NCBI GenBank assembly: GCA_020747015.1
Contig: JAGTJM010000004.1
Location: 806,001-870,000, forward strand
DNA: 64,000 bases
Source: Pyrenochaeta sp. MPI-SDFR-AT-0127
Lineage: Eukaryota > Ascomycota > Dothideomycetes > Pleosporales > Cucurbitariaceae
Direction of reading: 5' to 3'
Each line of letters opens with the position of its first letter. Position 1 is the stretch's first letter. Position numbers and translations under genes: made by a program. The notes under the pieces are model-generated. The model was not told the DNA's origin. It worked only from the letters and a program-made list of their open reading frames with translations, and made no database searches. Positions 33,103 to 44,008 of this stretch are shown here, one piece after another.

Positions 33103-34715
33103 ATGCTATCTCACTTTCTTGTTTCGAGGCAAGATGGAGGCCCTCCACCGGTGCCATTGCCGTCGCCAGAGTATCTCGCAGAAAACCAAGCAGCGCGGTT
33201 GGTGGCAGTGGAGGGTTCACTTTACGCTCTGTCGGCAACGGCAGTACTGATGCGTTTCTATGTCCGTATCTTCATGTTGAAGACTTTTGGCTGGGATGGT
33301 GAGCGAATTTAATCGGTCTGCACATCTTCCGTTCGCTACTGACTGTAAGATTTGTAGATTGGATGATGCTAATAACTGCGGTATGTTGGCAATCTCCTCA
33401 TGCTACTGAACGTAGTGAACTATCTTGATCAACGAAGATGACGATTGCTGACCATCATTTTTGCAGTGTATCAGCACAACATGTCTGGGGATGTTCGTTA
33501 AACTTATCGACTTTGGCCTCGGGCTCCACGCCGAAGCGTTCCCTCTAATAAACATCATGCCCTTCTTCAAGCTCATGTACTTTTACTCGATCTTGATCAT
33601 TTTCGCATACAGCTTCGTCAAGCTTTCGATCGGCTTCTTTCTACTGCGATTGGCGGATCGCACAAGGTGGAGACCGTTTCTCATCGGTATGCTAGGTAAG
33701 TGAGCCCGGAAGTCCTTCAGGAGTTCCATGATGACTAACGGTCCTGGCAGTCTTCATCGCCATGTTCACGATCGGTTCGACATTTGCCATCATCTTTCAA
33801 TGCATACCGGTGAAGGCTGGTTGGGATTTCACAATGCGCCCACCGACAGGGCAAGTTCACATCCTACGCTGGTCCACGCCCTACTAACAGGGTCTCAGAA
33901 CTGCTAAGTGCTACGATGCCAACATTTTCAAGAACGTGGGCGTCTTCAATTCCTCAGTCAATATCGCCACAGACTTGGTTTTTGCACTCATTCCAATTCC
34001 AATGGTGTGGAGGTTGCAAGTCAATTTACAAACGCGAATTGGCCTTGCAGTCATTCTCAGCCTTGGTCTATTGTATGGTCTTTGCTTCCCAAGCTCAACA
34101 TCGGCGAAAACACTAACCGATGAATAGTGCTTCCGCAGTAGCCATCTACAAAACGCCCATGCAATACAATTTCTTCAAGGAAACCGATTGGTCGGGTAAC
34201 GGCGCCTGGTACTATATCTGGCAGCAGTATGTATTCACATTCGCTAACAGAACACTTGGACTTCCATTGACCACCCCCACAGAGTCGAGTTGCATGTGGG
34301 CATAATCGCAGCCTGCCTCCCCACCCTAAAGCCAATCTTCGCGACCTTCTTTGGCCAGATTCGAACATTCACCAAAGGCCGCACTACCCGCACTACCGGC
34401 TCAGGCATCTCCGCACCCTTCAAATCAAACGGCTATGTCAAGCATGCTGGTGATCAAGGACAAAGCAGCTTTGCGATGAAGGATATGAGCGAAAGCTCGC
34501 AGTCGAAATCGAGGGATCCTTATGACGAAGATGCAGTACTGGGAAAGGAAAAATACAGCGTGGAGGTAGCAGGAATGGGAAGGTTGGGCAGAGCACGAAG
34601 CCCGGCAGGAGAGAGTGATGAGAGCATACTGAGCCATGAGAATCCTAGTGCGCGGCGGAGTATTGCAAGGGGTATGACTATTGTCAGAACAACTGAAGTC
34701 AATATCAGCCGGTAA
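33103..34715 (+). CDS. fungal rhodopsin-domain integral membrane protein (PTH11-like)
   Basis: Seven exons, 33103-33298, 33358-33380, 33467-33695, 33751-33854, 33909-34072, 34128-34226 and 34283-34715, give 1,248 nt (415 aa). Seven membrane helices are predicted by eye, starting at VEGSLYALSATAVLMRFYVRIFM and ending at VELHVGIIAACLPTLKPIF. The order and motifs (WDDWMMLITA, CYDANIFKNVGVFN, NIATDLVFALIPIPMVWRL, AWYYIWQQVELHVGIIAACLPTL) are those of the fungal rhodopsin domain found in many orphan GPCR-like proteins of the PTH11 class. No CFEM cysteine domain precedes it. The C-terminal 140 residues are a Ser-rich cytosolic tail. Ligand unknown. The fourth donor-acceptor pair was chosen so that GQCYDANIF stays in frame. 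Confidence 0.85.
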
Positions 34716-34900
34716 GATAAAATACACGCGCTGGAGCGCAATCTACAGCATTTCTGCCAAGGCCTGCTGTAAAGTTCGTAATATTTTAAAAAAAATTCTA
34801 GTCTATCATGTAGTTATGTCTATAGTGCTTATGTCGATGTGAGTCAGGGCATCTATCCACCTAGGCTTTTGCGATGGTATTCCTGCTTCCCACGCACCCA

Positions 34901-35755
34901 CTATTTCGTTGTAGCAATATTAACACCAGCAGCTCCGCTCTTATAGGCTTCATAGCCCTCTTTCGCCGCCTCCTGGACCGTTGTCTTGCCCTCGACAATT
35001 GCCTTGCACTTGCTCAAAATGTTTGACCAATCCTGGAAAACTGTAAACGGCACGTCTTCTCTTGCGCAATAGCTGATTAGATCATGACCTTGCTTAGCGA
35101 ATAGCAGATCTGTTTCCCGCGCAGCAGAAAGATCTGAAACGCCGTCGCCAGCGTAGAACATTGTGGGCCGAACATCCTCGGGCAGTGATGAGTACCGGCG
35201 AAGTTCGACAGATTTATCGTGCCCAAACCCACTCTCAGGGTGCTTAAATAAAATCTCCCAGCCACCCTCTTCATTGATATCCTTTCCTGGCCGTGCGCCA
35301 ACATAGTTTCCGATGACCTGCATCTTGCTCGCATCTGGGCCGACCAACTTCTGTAACAGCGCCTTGATGATGGGCTCCATACCGCTACTAAGGACGACCA
35401 CAGGTATGTTGTTCGCTAACGACCATTGGAAGAACTCTGCGAACCCAGGGTCGAGCTTAATGTTGTCGACAAGGTACTGGATGCATTGGTCATATGGCCG
35501 CGTAACGGAGTCCATCATGTCGCGGAAGGAGTCGCGAAAGGAAATGCGATCAGCGAGACAGTCGAGATTGCCTTGCCGACGTTTCTCCTGGCCGTAGCCA
35601 ATGGTGTCGGTTAGGAAGTCATTGCTGTCTTGCAGGGTGATTGTGCCGTCGAAGTCGGTGAAGAAGATGAACTGTGTTGGGGCTATTGAGTTACGAGTCG
35701 AACGTTGAAGATAGTTGGTTCATGGGATATCGCATACCTCCGGGTTGGACTTCAT
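34901..35755 (-). CDS. HAD-superfamily phosphatase (PSPase/MtnX-like)
   Basis: Exons on the minus strand: 35755-35738 (18 nt) and 35671-34901, for 789 nt (262 aa). The nucleophile motif FTDFDGTIT is at residues 11-18, with the two Asp at 12 and 14. Motif II is VVVLSSGME and the Mg-binding motif IV is FYAGDGVSDLSAA. This is the arrangement of type I HAD phosphatases close to phosphoserine phosphatase and the 2-hydroxy-3-keto-5-methylthiopentenyl phosphatase MtnX. The fungal relatives are of unproven substrate. The first exon codes only MKSNPE. The frame is open upstream of it to 36001, so a longer N-terminus cannot be excluded, but the family normally begins a few residues before the DxD motif. 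Confidence 0.87.
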
Positions 35756-36060
35756 GGCAGGAAGATCCGCCAAAGCATTGTGAATACCCATCTTGCTGGA
35801 TCTGGCTCTGCGAGGATTGTCTGCGGTGTTTGCGAAGAGGCGGTTGAGCAGTGAATAAATTGTTGGAGGGGCACTAGGAGCGGCTGAATTAGGTATTCCG
35901 ATCGGAACAGAAAGGAACCAGTCAATCGTCATGCTGCATCCCATGCCGCCTTGGCTCTTGTCAAAGCTCGATGCGAGACATGGGCGGGCCTCCGAAGCCA
36001 CTCCATTTTCATCTTCAATCCTTACTGGTCCCCAATGCGAAGGTGCTGCTCGTGACAGAA

Positions 36061-37779
36061 ATGAGGCCGCTGCTTCAGCATGCTTCGCGCGCGCTCATTG
36101 CCAGCCATGTCGTGGTAGCACCAGTGTCGCGATCTCTTGGAAGCCACGTGAGTAGGACGCCATCAGTATGCCTGAGGTGCCAGTACCGGGCAGCATCTAC
36201 GGCTTTGCGAAAACTTGACCGAGTCCAATTGAGCTCCGCGCTGCCTGAGAGATGGTCAAGACGCTCGTTATGGAGCTCGAGAAGATGCCTCGAGGAAAGG
36301 AAACCGTCCGACCCGATCCCAATGCCTCCACCCTCGTCCCCATCGAAGCCAGTACAACGCGCTGAAGATAGAGCACCGGAGAACTTTTCATCCTTGGAAG
36401 GCCAGGAAAGACTACAAGAGGAATCTGGTCCTTTGCTGGGCAGCCAAGTAGAAGGAAAGAAGCCAGAAGAGAGGCCAGAGACTGTGCCGGAAGGGCGGCC
36501 GGCTACTGAAGCACAGGAGCGTCTGCAAGAACAAGAACGCGTCGCAGACAACATAGCCCGTGTACCTGATGAGCACCTGCCATCGCATCGCGAGAGACAG
36601 CGGTGGGACCTGTCCAAACGTCTCTCTGAGGTCATGGACGAGCTCCTGCCGAAACTTGCCGTGGTTACGCAGAAAGTCAATACATACACCGGCACAGACT
36701 ACTCGGGAGTTGAGGCTCTGAGGAGGGAGATCAAGGAGCAAGGCAAGCATACTTGTCTGCATCAACAACTCGAAATCTGACAGCGTGTAGAGAGCCTTGT
36801 CAAAGCGCGCCGCGCCGCCATTGACTCCTCAAAGCAAGCCCTCGACACTGCGCTCGCCCACCAGGCTTCGTCTCAGAAGGAGGTGGTCGCACTTCTTGAA
36901 CGCAAGCACTCATGGTCAGCCGGCGACCTTGAACGCTACATGTCGCTCATTCGGTCCGAACATATCAACGACCAGGCGGTCAGGGAGGCCAAGGATGCCG
37001 TTGCAAATGCTGAAAATGCACTCGAGGAAGCAAGGAGTCAACTGGAGAAAAGAGAAAGGGCACAGTATCACGAAGAGCAGATCTGGAGCGACACAATTCG
37101 AAGGAACAGCACATGGGTCACTTTTGGGCTGATGGGCGTCAATATATTCCTCCTTCTGTTGAGCCTAGCAATCCTCGAGCCTTGGAGAAGAAGAAGAATG
37201 GTGAGAGAGATCAAAAATGCGTTGGAAGCGCACAAGTTGGCCATTGAGGCTCCACTTGTCTCTGCGAGCACAGTCACAGCTACCACAACGCCCGCAGTAG
37301 CACCTGTATCGGCACAGCAAGACCTTGCGATAGCCGAGGAAAAGCTTGATAAGCCTATTGAAGCCGAAATGGCACCTGCCGATGGCTCTCCAGCCGCACC
37401 AATCGTGGAACAGTCACCTGCAATAGAAACAGACGACGCATTACTCGCAAACCCCAGTTCAACCCCCGATGCTGTTCTTGACAGCATTCTCGAACCAACC
37501 ATAGAGCCAGCAGTCCCTGGTGCAGCCCCACTCGTTGCAGATGACGCTGAGATCCCGCCCCAGGAGAGCATCAACATTGCAGAAGAAGTGTCAGAGAGTG
37601 GTGGCATACGTGGGAGGCTCGAAGCTTGGCAGAAGGCAGCCACTGCTGTAGCTCAAGATGTCATCAGCGATCGAACCATTACACTGCGTAGGATCGACTA
37701 TACCACTGCTATCCTTCAGGGTGCTGCAGCTGGAGCTGTCATTACTGCAGCCATTATCGCTATGCTTAGGGCGAATTGA
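36061..37779 (+). CDS. SHE9: mitochondrial inner membrane protein SHE9/MDM33
   Basis: Inner-membrane protein needed for normal mitochondrial shape, thought to act in inner-membrane fission. Exons 36061-36742 and 36791-37779 give 1,671 nt (556 aa). The start at 36061 gives an Arg/Ser/Ala-rich presequence (MRPLLQHASRALIASH). A long coiled-coil region follows, with KRLSEVMDELLPKLAVVTQKVNTYTGTDYSGVEALRREIKEQE and VALLERKHSWSAGDLERYMSLIRSEH, which is the SHE9 signature. One membrane segment comes next (FGLMGVNIFLLLLSLAILEPW), then an acidic Ala/Pro-rich stretch and a second hydrophobic segment at the C-terminus. The intron is best read as GC-AG (donor GCAAGC), because no GT donor keeps the frame. 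Confidence 0.88.
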
Positions 37780-39126
37780 AGCCCCGATACCAATCTATTC
37801 AGTTTCCAGACTAGGTGAATGGGCATAGCAAGTTATCTTGACGCATTAGCGAGGTTGCACACGATTTAAGAATCGGGGTTTGGCCATTTCGGCACGAAGG
37901 ATCACTACTCCGAGCAAACTTGGGGCCGCATGTATGACTAGCACTGTATATAGAGATGTAAATACCTACGGAATTTCCCATAATCACTGAATTGTCGCCG
38001 AAGTCACACCGTTGAAAGCCAGCAAAGCAAGTTTGGCGGCAGGTATCAATATTCTTCGTGCATCTGCAATCCATAGTGTAAGAGCAATGCAGGCTCACCG
38101 CATATTCGGGTCACACCTTACCGACTCACCTTCCAGATGCCAGCTTATCGATAGCACACCTCAACCATGACAGTAATAATTCTGCGACTCACTGCTATCC
38201 ACAGCATTAGCACTGTGAAGAAGCAGCAATCATTGTCTCAGAACTAGTCACAACTTGTTTCCATGGAAATAAATGTACAACCAAGCAGCACCAGCGAACC
38301 ACAATTAATTCAGTTCATTCGCGGAAAATATTTGAGGTGCTCGCTGAGCCTGTTCCTGGCCGACAAGTACGGGTTATGCCGCTGCCCTCCCCGAACTACA
38401 CGATCTTGACGGTTTAACAGCTCAAATTTGGATCCGTCCACGAGGTAAATGCATGCAAGTCAGGAAACGACTGGGGTATGTGCTATTCTTACAACAACAT
38501 GGCTTATCTAAAAGAACCTATGCTTAGTCCAGCGAATCAAAATACGTTCACCCATGTTCTCTGCATACGCAGCGCTAACCACAATCGGGAAGTGGAGTCA
38601 GCCAATTTGCTTACATGCATCACACACTGCACGTTGCCGATATCGATTGGGCATTCTAAGAGTAGATACTGTGCATCTTTGGGGCCCCATACCACGTTCA
38701 GCTTGCAGGTCCCTGCAGACGATGAGAGAAAAAGTGGCCCCAAATCGGTCCGTTCTGCGGAGAAGCCGCGTCGGAGGCGCCAAAAAACGGTAGGTCATAT
38801 GAGATCGTAGGGCTGAGTACGGACAGGGCAGAGAGCGTCGCAAGTCTGAAAAAGCATGTGGTGTAGCCGGTGCTGAGAGCATATATGGGACAGAGCCTGG
38901 AACGGTGGGTCCATCATCATCATCATCATCATCAGTCTGGACGGCCCCGATCATCTTTGCCTTTTTCTATTCTACATATTCTTACTTTCGGTACCCACTA
39001 CTTGGTACTTACTAGCAAGCGTTTTTCGGTACCAGCTTGTTGGTATCATTAACTGCTCCATCCTCTCGCCAATCCAAGGACGGTCAACAAGGTGGACAAG
39101 GCGTAGTTGAGCTACACTGAGACATC
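37780..39126. other. intergenic upstream of the second rhodopsin-domain gene
   Basis: About 1.35 kb without a supported gene. It includes a (CAT)7 microsatellite and an imperfect tandem duplication built on GGTACC near 38,985-39,050. Open stretches at 38478-38954 overlap on both strands and carry no domain. Confidence 0.45.
38912..38932. repeat. (CAT)7 trinucleotide microsatellite
   Basis: Seven uninterrupted CAT units in non-coding sequence about 195 bp upstream of the next ATG. A likely length-polymorphic marker. Confidence 0.9.
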
Positions 39127-40325
39127 ATGACATACAGCGATATACATCTCCCTCTACGTAGGTACCGTCTCTAAGCTTCTTTTCGCATCTCCCCAATCTG
39201 CGTTGTGACTCCACATAAGCATTACATGCAAGTACGATGGCTGACTAACACTTCACAGCGGGTTTCATCGCCCTCGACTGGACTCTCATGACCGTTGCCC
39301 TGATCCCGATTCTCATGCGAATATCTCTCCGTACTCGGAATCGCAACAGCGGTCTCGCAAGCCCAGCCACAAACATAGCAGACGCCTTTGTCATCCTCGC
39401 TTGGCTATCTGGATGTGTTCTCATCGCCATCAATACATGGAAAAACAACCTGCGCATGCAATATCTGGACGCGCCACCAGAGACACTCTACTATGGTGTC
39501 CCTCAAGACCTTTCAGGGCATTTGCTCTACGTGTCCTGGATCAGCCTCTTCTTCATCTACATATCTCTCTGGTCCGCCAAAGCCGCCTTTTTGGCGTTCT
39601 ACTACTCCATCTTCAGCCTTCAGGGCCGTCGAACCCGCATCGCACTGTTTAGCGCCTGTTTATTCACGCTCGCAACATTCTTGACGCACATGTTCCTCAT
39701 TGCATTTTGGTGCTCGCCGGTCAGTTCAAACTGGTCACCGCCACCGGGCCAGAGTTTATGCTCTGCTGTACATTCCATGGAGAGCGTTACTATCTCGACA
39801 TTCACAAACATCGCTACAGATCTTGTCATATTAAGCATCCCAATATCGACTCTCATGAAGGCGAACCTGGGCAAAAGTGAAAGAGCAGGGCTCGTCTTCA
39901 TTTTCTTCATGGGCAGCGTCTCCGTCCTCGCTGCCCTCATTCGCTTCATCTGCCTCAAACTCGTCCAAAGCACTCCACGTGCTTCCATCACTCATACGAT
40001 TGATGTCTGGGCCCTTGTCGAGATCGTTTCCTCAATCCTTGCTGTCTGTCTCCCCAGCCTGAGGATGTTTGTACGACGGCATGGTCGCTCCGGGCATGCG
40101 AAGCTCGCCAGCAGATCCAACACAGGGATGGGCAGTCTAGAGGATGGATCAAGCCCGAGTCCGAGCCCGAGTTTTATTAGAGTGCCGAGCGAGATGGATA
40201 AGGAGAAGCGCGGTATTGTGCCACAGGTTGAGGAGTTGTTTTTCGATGGGCAGGGGAGAAGAGATGAGGAACAAGGGCAAAATCTGCAAGTTCCGCATAG
40301 AGCCTTTATTGGCACGGCGCATTAG
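39127..40325 (+). CDS. second fungal rhodopsin-domain membrane protein
   Basis: Exons 39127-39157 (31 nt) and 39259-40325 give 1,098 nt (365 aa). The short first exon codes MTYSDIHLPL and joins to PGFIALDWTLMTVALIPILMRI, the first helix. Helices 2-7 follow, with DAFVILAWLSGCVLIAI, HLLYVSWISLFFIYISLWSAKAAFLAFYYSIF, FTHMFLIAFWC-type residues, FTNIATDLVILSIPISTLMK and VWALVEIVSSILAVCLPSLRMF. The family motifs NIATDL and E-(x)-(I/V)-x-x-x-x-A-x-C-L-P-(S/T)-L are shared with the gene at 33-35 kb, but the intron number (one against six) and loop lengths differ. The tail is Ser/Pro-rich. Ligand and role are unknown. Confidence 0.83.
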
Positions 40326-40751
40326 CTTTGATGGTCCTTTGTTTGGTAAAAGTTTCTGTGTGTGGTGTGCTTCTTCGTTCGATTAGCAAGCGTGGCGTTT
40401 GGGGTTGTGTGGAATGATCTGTGAACGTTTGAATGTGTGTAGAAGTCCTTTCACACTATATATGAAAGAATCTTAGATATAGATACTATCCAATGGCATG
40501 TCATCCACGATGCAGTATGCTACCACGGTGACTGTATCCAGCCAATCTGAGCATCTCTAGCTAAAGCTGTAATCACTGTGTGCTAGGTGCGTGGTGCCTT
40601 CAAGATCGCACAGAGATCCAGGCGGAACAGCACGTATCTATTGGCGATTGCGGTGACTACTCTACATCCTGATCTAAAAATTTCGATCGCCTTCAAAAAG
40701 CATACGTCGACTTGCTCAGATACTGTCGCTGACAGCGCTGCTCTCCTGATT
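40326..40751. other. 3'-3' intergenic
   Basis: About 430 bp between the convergent rhodopsin-domain and F-box genes. Nothing recognisable is seen. Confidence 0.4.
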
Positions 40752-42398
40752 TCAATCCTCGGATTGGGCATACTGGGAATGCAACTCCACGCCCTGCTTG
40801 TGCAACTTCTGCTCAAGCCTGAACTCCTGCAGACACATGTACGACTCACTCTTGTGCCACCAAAGTGTGAGATGTTTCAAGACAGGGAATGGACTGCGTA
40901 TATCCTCAGCTAGGGCCTCGAGCGCATCGAGAACTGCGGGGTGTACAAAATGCTCGGTACCGATTCTTAGCGTTAGCGAGACGAGGGATCGCGGTAGGGT
41001 AAGATCAACAACAACGTAGTAGCGCGGACTTGAAGAGTCATATGTGTAACTTTGCCGAATCAAGCCTCTGGTGGTCGAACGGCAGATCTCGTCGGCTTCA
41101 AAAGCTCTAAGAAGGTCCACAATGTCAATGGAAAGACTGATTAGGGTGTCGGAGCTGCGAAGCGCACGCATTTCTCGTGGATCGCGTTGGTTTGCTGCAC
41201 GGACACCATGGATCGATAGCTGAGGGGTTTTATCGAACATCTCCAAGTGATGGAGTTTTGAGAGGTGTTGACGAAACGGGGTGAGATAATTGCGCGTCCA
41301 CGTCAACTCGACAGCCTCAAAGGTAAACGTGATGCGGAGTGACTCCAGATTTGCGCAGATCCGAGCTATGTGCGCTAAAGCATTTGTCTCATCTGTTCTA
41401 GCGGACCATATCAATAGGTCTGGAAGAACTAATTGCTTAATGTTGCATGTTTGGATCGATTGCCAGCGCGAACTAAGCTGTGTACGAATAACGGAATTGA
41501 GTCCGCCATAAAGGGTAAGAGACTTGAGCTGAGATATTGTGAACAAAGGCCAGAAGTATCCCAAAGGTCTTTGATTACATTCCAGTTTCACCTCTGCAAG
41601 GTAGGTGAAATTGTGGCGTGATGTAAGAACATTGCCCAAGCCCGCCAGTATTTCAGAGAGCTGGTCCCACGGCGAATCTGTATGATAACCCGATCCGTCG
41701 AGGTACGCAACGTTGGGCAAGATGCGCAGGATATTACATACTGCTACAGTGGCCGTATCTCTAGAAACTGTGAGAGGAAGCGGCCTTTTCTGCATCAAGG
41801 TCGAGTGCTGGAAAGGCGTGTTGCTTTGTGCAGCGTGCTCGATGTCTTCAAGAGAGAATGTGGCATGCGAATTCCTCTCATATCCATTAAAGCCTAGGAT
41901 AGTTCGGCCACGACAGCCCAAGTCTTGTCGTGCAAGTCGAAGATACTTGACGTGTTTTGCAAGGTCCGGCCGCGTGGAGATGGTCCGGAAAAAAGCCTGA
42001 GCATTACAGCCTTTTGTAGTGGAAATATCAATATTATAAGCCCTGATATTGCCATTGGTTCGAGAAACAAGAACTTTAAGAGATTTTTCACGTTTGTTCA
42101 GCGTTATGCAGACTGATCGGTACAGGTAAGGCTCGGTGATACGGTGAAGCTTGTGTGAAACTAATGATATAGCCAACAAGTCATGAAGAATCGGGGCGGT
42201 GTTGCACGGATCGGAAGCCAAGTAAGCAACAATGTCGTCAAGTAGCTCTTCGGGCAGATCCTCTAATTGTAAGGGTTGGTTGCGTTCAAGATTCAGCGTC
42301 GCTATGTATTCAGTCTGGCTATTTGCTGGATCCACTACTGGGAGCACCTCCGTCTTCCGGCGGTGCCTTCTTGGACGCCAACATAATGATTCAAACAT
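40752..42398 (-). CDS. F-box domain protein
   Basis: Single exon of 548 aa with an ATG at 42398. The F-box lies at about residues 44-95: LEDLPEELLDDIVAYLASDP, then LLAISLVSHKLHRITEPYLYRSV, a standard fungal F-box ending. It would bind Skp1 and recruit a substrate to an SCF ubiquitin ligase. The rest contains leucine-rich-repeat-like segments without clear periodic repeats (ILRILPNVAYLDGSG, LKSLTLYGG, LESLRITFTFEAVELTW, LVSLTLRIG). The substrate is not predictable. Codon use and GC content look like the neighbours. Confidence 0.85.
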   Translation of the reverse strand: MFESLCWRPRRHRRKTEVLPVVDPANSQTEYIATLNLERNQPLQLEDLPEELLDDIVAYLASDPCNTAPILHDLLAISLVSHKLHRITEPYLYRSVCITLNKREKSLKVLVSRTNGNIRAYNIDISTTKGCNAQAFFRTISTRPDLAKHVKYLRLARQDLGCRGRTILGFNGYERNSHATFSLEDIEHAAQSNTPFQHSTLMQKRPLPLTVSRDTATVAVCNILRILPNVAYLDGSGYHTDSPWDQLSEILAGLGNVLTSRHNFTYLAEVKLECNQRPLGYFWPLFTISQLKSLTLYGGLNSVIRTQLSSRWQSIQTCNIKQLVLPDLLIWSARTDETNALAHIARICANLESLRITFTFEAVELTWTRNYLTPFRQHLSKLHHLEMFDKTPQLSIHGVRAANQRDPREMRALRSSDTLISLSIDIVDLLRAFEADEICRSTTRGLIRQSYTYDSSSPRYYVVVDLTLPRSLVSLTLRIGTEHFVHPAVLDALEALAEDIRSPFPVLKHLTLWWHKSESYMCLQEFRLEQKLHKQGVELHSQYAQSED

Positions 42399-42920
42399 AG
42401 CAGGGTCAACCCTGACCAGTCCAGAATATAATTTGCCCCAAATACCGACAACCCGACCTGGCGAGTTGACGTGGAAGCGGCCAGGCCTGCAATTTGCAGC
42501 TGGCTTCGCTCGGAGCGCCTAGGTCGACGGGGAATGATTCGCACTATCGTTAGAATCAATGTGGATCAAGTTCTGTATGTCGCGCACATTTGTGGCTTGT
42601 GTTGATGTTCAACCGAAAGGTTAGAATCAGAATCAAGGGCGCCTGAGGCTTAGGCAACAGAGGAAATAATTGTTGAGTCAAGGCGACAAGGCTTCAAGTG
42701 ACGCCGGCATTTTTAACCTTCCGTGGCGCAGGCTGAAGGTAAACTTGAACTTCGACACGAGTGGAAGCTCGTGGCGTATACGAAGGCAGCAGTCCGACTG
42801 GATAAGTGAGTACCAGGGTCTGGCGGCCGGCAATTGGTCCCCGCAACCAGCATAGCAGAGACAAATGTCTCAAAGCGATGCCTCTGGAGCATCGCTGTGG
42901 TCGAACTCTCAACTCTCACA
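42399..42920. other. intergenic between F-box gene and POP5
   Basis: About 520 bp containing the F-box promoter and the POP5 3' region. The overlapping open stretches (42670-42919) look spurious. Confidence 0.4.
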
Positions 42921-43534
42921 CTATTCGCTCATCTCGTCGCTCTCAGCATCGTTGTCCACTCTGGCCAGCACCTCACTTTCCCTCTTCCTCTCTTTGTCTA
43001 CAGCCTTTTCGATACTCTGCAGCATCGGCATCCCACCACTGCCCTCCCAGGCTTTTGCGCGCTTTATAATCTGTTGGGACCGCCGTATTACTTCTTCTTC
43101 TGCCTTCCTGATGGTGCCACTAACCCTCACCACCCTCATAACAACAGGTATATCAATTGGCTTGGGGAGGTGGGTAATGTAGGTAAGAGCCGCCCATACC
43201 ATTTCGTAGTGGTCGCGTGGACAGCGGATGATTGCTGTACTGGTGGACGGGGAGTAGTAGTTGACTGGGAATCTGTAAACACGACGATTCGGCTACAGAG
43301 TGTATGGGGAAGCATAGTTGTACCTTTCAGTCCAGCGGAGACCATGCCCATGCCATAATCTCCATAGAGTTCTTCCACTTCATTTCGTATCATGCGTACA
43401 AGAAGACCGGGATGGAAGGCGTCTGGTGTTGGAGAGTGGATCTGGACGAGGCCTGGGAGGGGCGTCTTGCTCTTTGCGGTAGGCTCAGGATAGAGAAAGT
43501 TCACGACTAAATAGCGAAACTTGACGCGAACCAT
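42921..43534 (-). CDS. POP5: RNase P/MRP protein subunit POP5
   Basis: Protein subunit shared by RNase P (tRNA 5' maturation) and RNase MRP (rRNA processing) in the nucleus. Exons on the minus strand: 43534-43324 and 43264-42921, giving 555 nt (184 aa). The start MVRVKFRYLVVNFLYPEPT matches the Pop5 N-terminus. GLLVRMIRNEVEELYGDYGMGMVSAGLK follows and joins across a 59 bp intron to VNYYSPSTSTAIIRCPRDHYEMVWAALTYIT. The RVVRVSGTIRKAEEEVIRRSQQ helix completes the fold, and an acidic/basic tail ends the protein. It is divergent from the R-SNARE gene. Confidence 0.92.
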
Positions 43535-44008
43535 GGCGGCCGATAGGCTATGTGGGAAATGGTGCACAGAAATCCGCGGGGATGAAGGTGGATCGTGAGA
43601 TTTGAGCACAGGGAGAGAGTTTGACAGCTCTAAAGTCCCTCGCTACCAGACAAACGCGAAAATCGCGCTCGAGCAACAAGGCGATTGCGAGGACAAGCCA
43701 CGGAAATTCAAACGCGCAGGCTTGCATCTGGCTTTGGAGGGCGCGAAGCCACAAAAAGTCCGCAATCCCACGGCCTATCATAAACGCCAATCCCAGCGCG
43801 ACCTGGCTTGGCGATGACGCGCCAGCAACGAGGCTCCATCCCCAGCTTTGGCGCTGCAGCATCCACCACGCCCACGCCCCAGGAACCACAAGCCCAAGAC
43901 AACACCCTCGTGTCTCGTGGCTTGATATCGCCGACTAAACCACCTCCGAAATCTCGTCTTCTCCATCAAGAGCCTCCCGCTGAGCGACCACCTCCTCCAC
44001 CCTTCGCC
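43535..44008. promoter_or_regulatory. shared 5' region of POP5 and the R-SNARE gene
   Basis: 474 bp between divergent starts. On the plus strand the R-SNARE frame is open back to an in-frame ATG at 43814, so part of this may be coding or 5' UTR. Confidence 0.4.

Noticed and set aside
37068..37643. 191-codon antisense frame inside SHE9
   Set aside because: Exact shadow of the Ala/Pro/Glu-rich SHE9 coding strand; Ala/Ser-rich translation is a by-product of codon bias.
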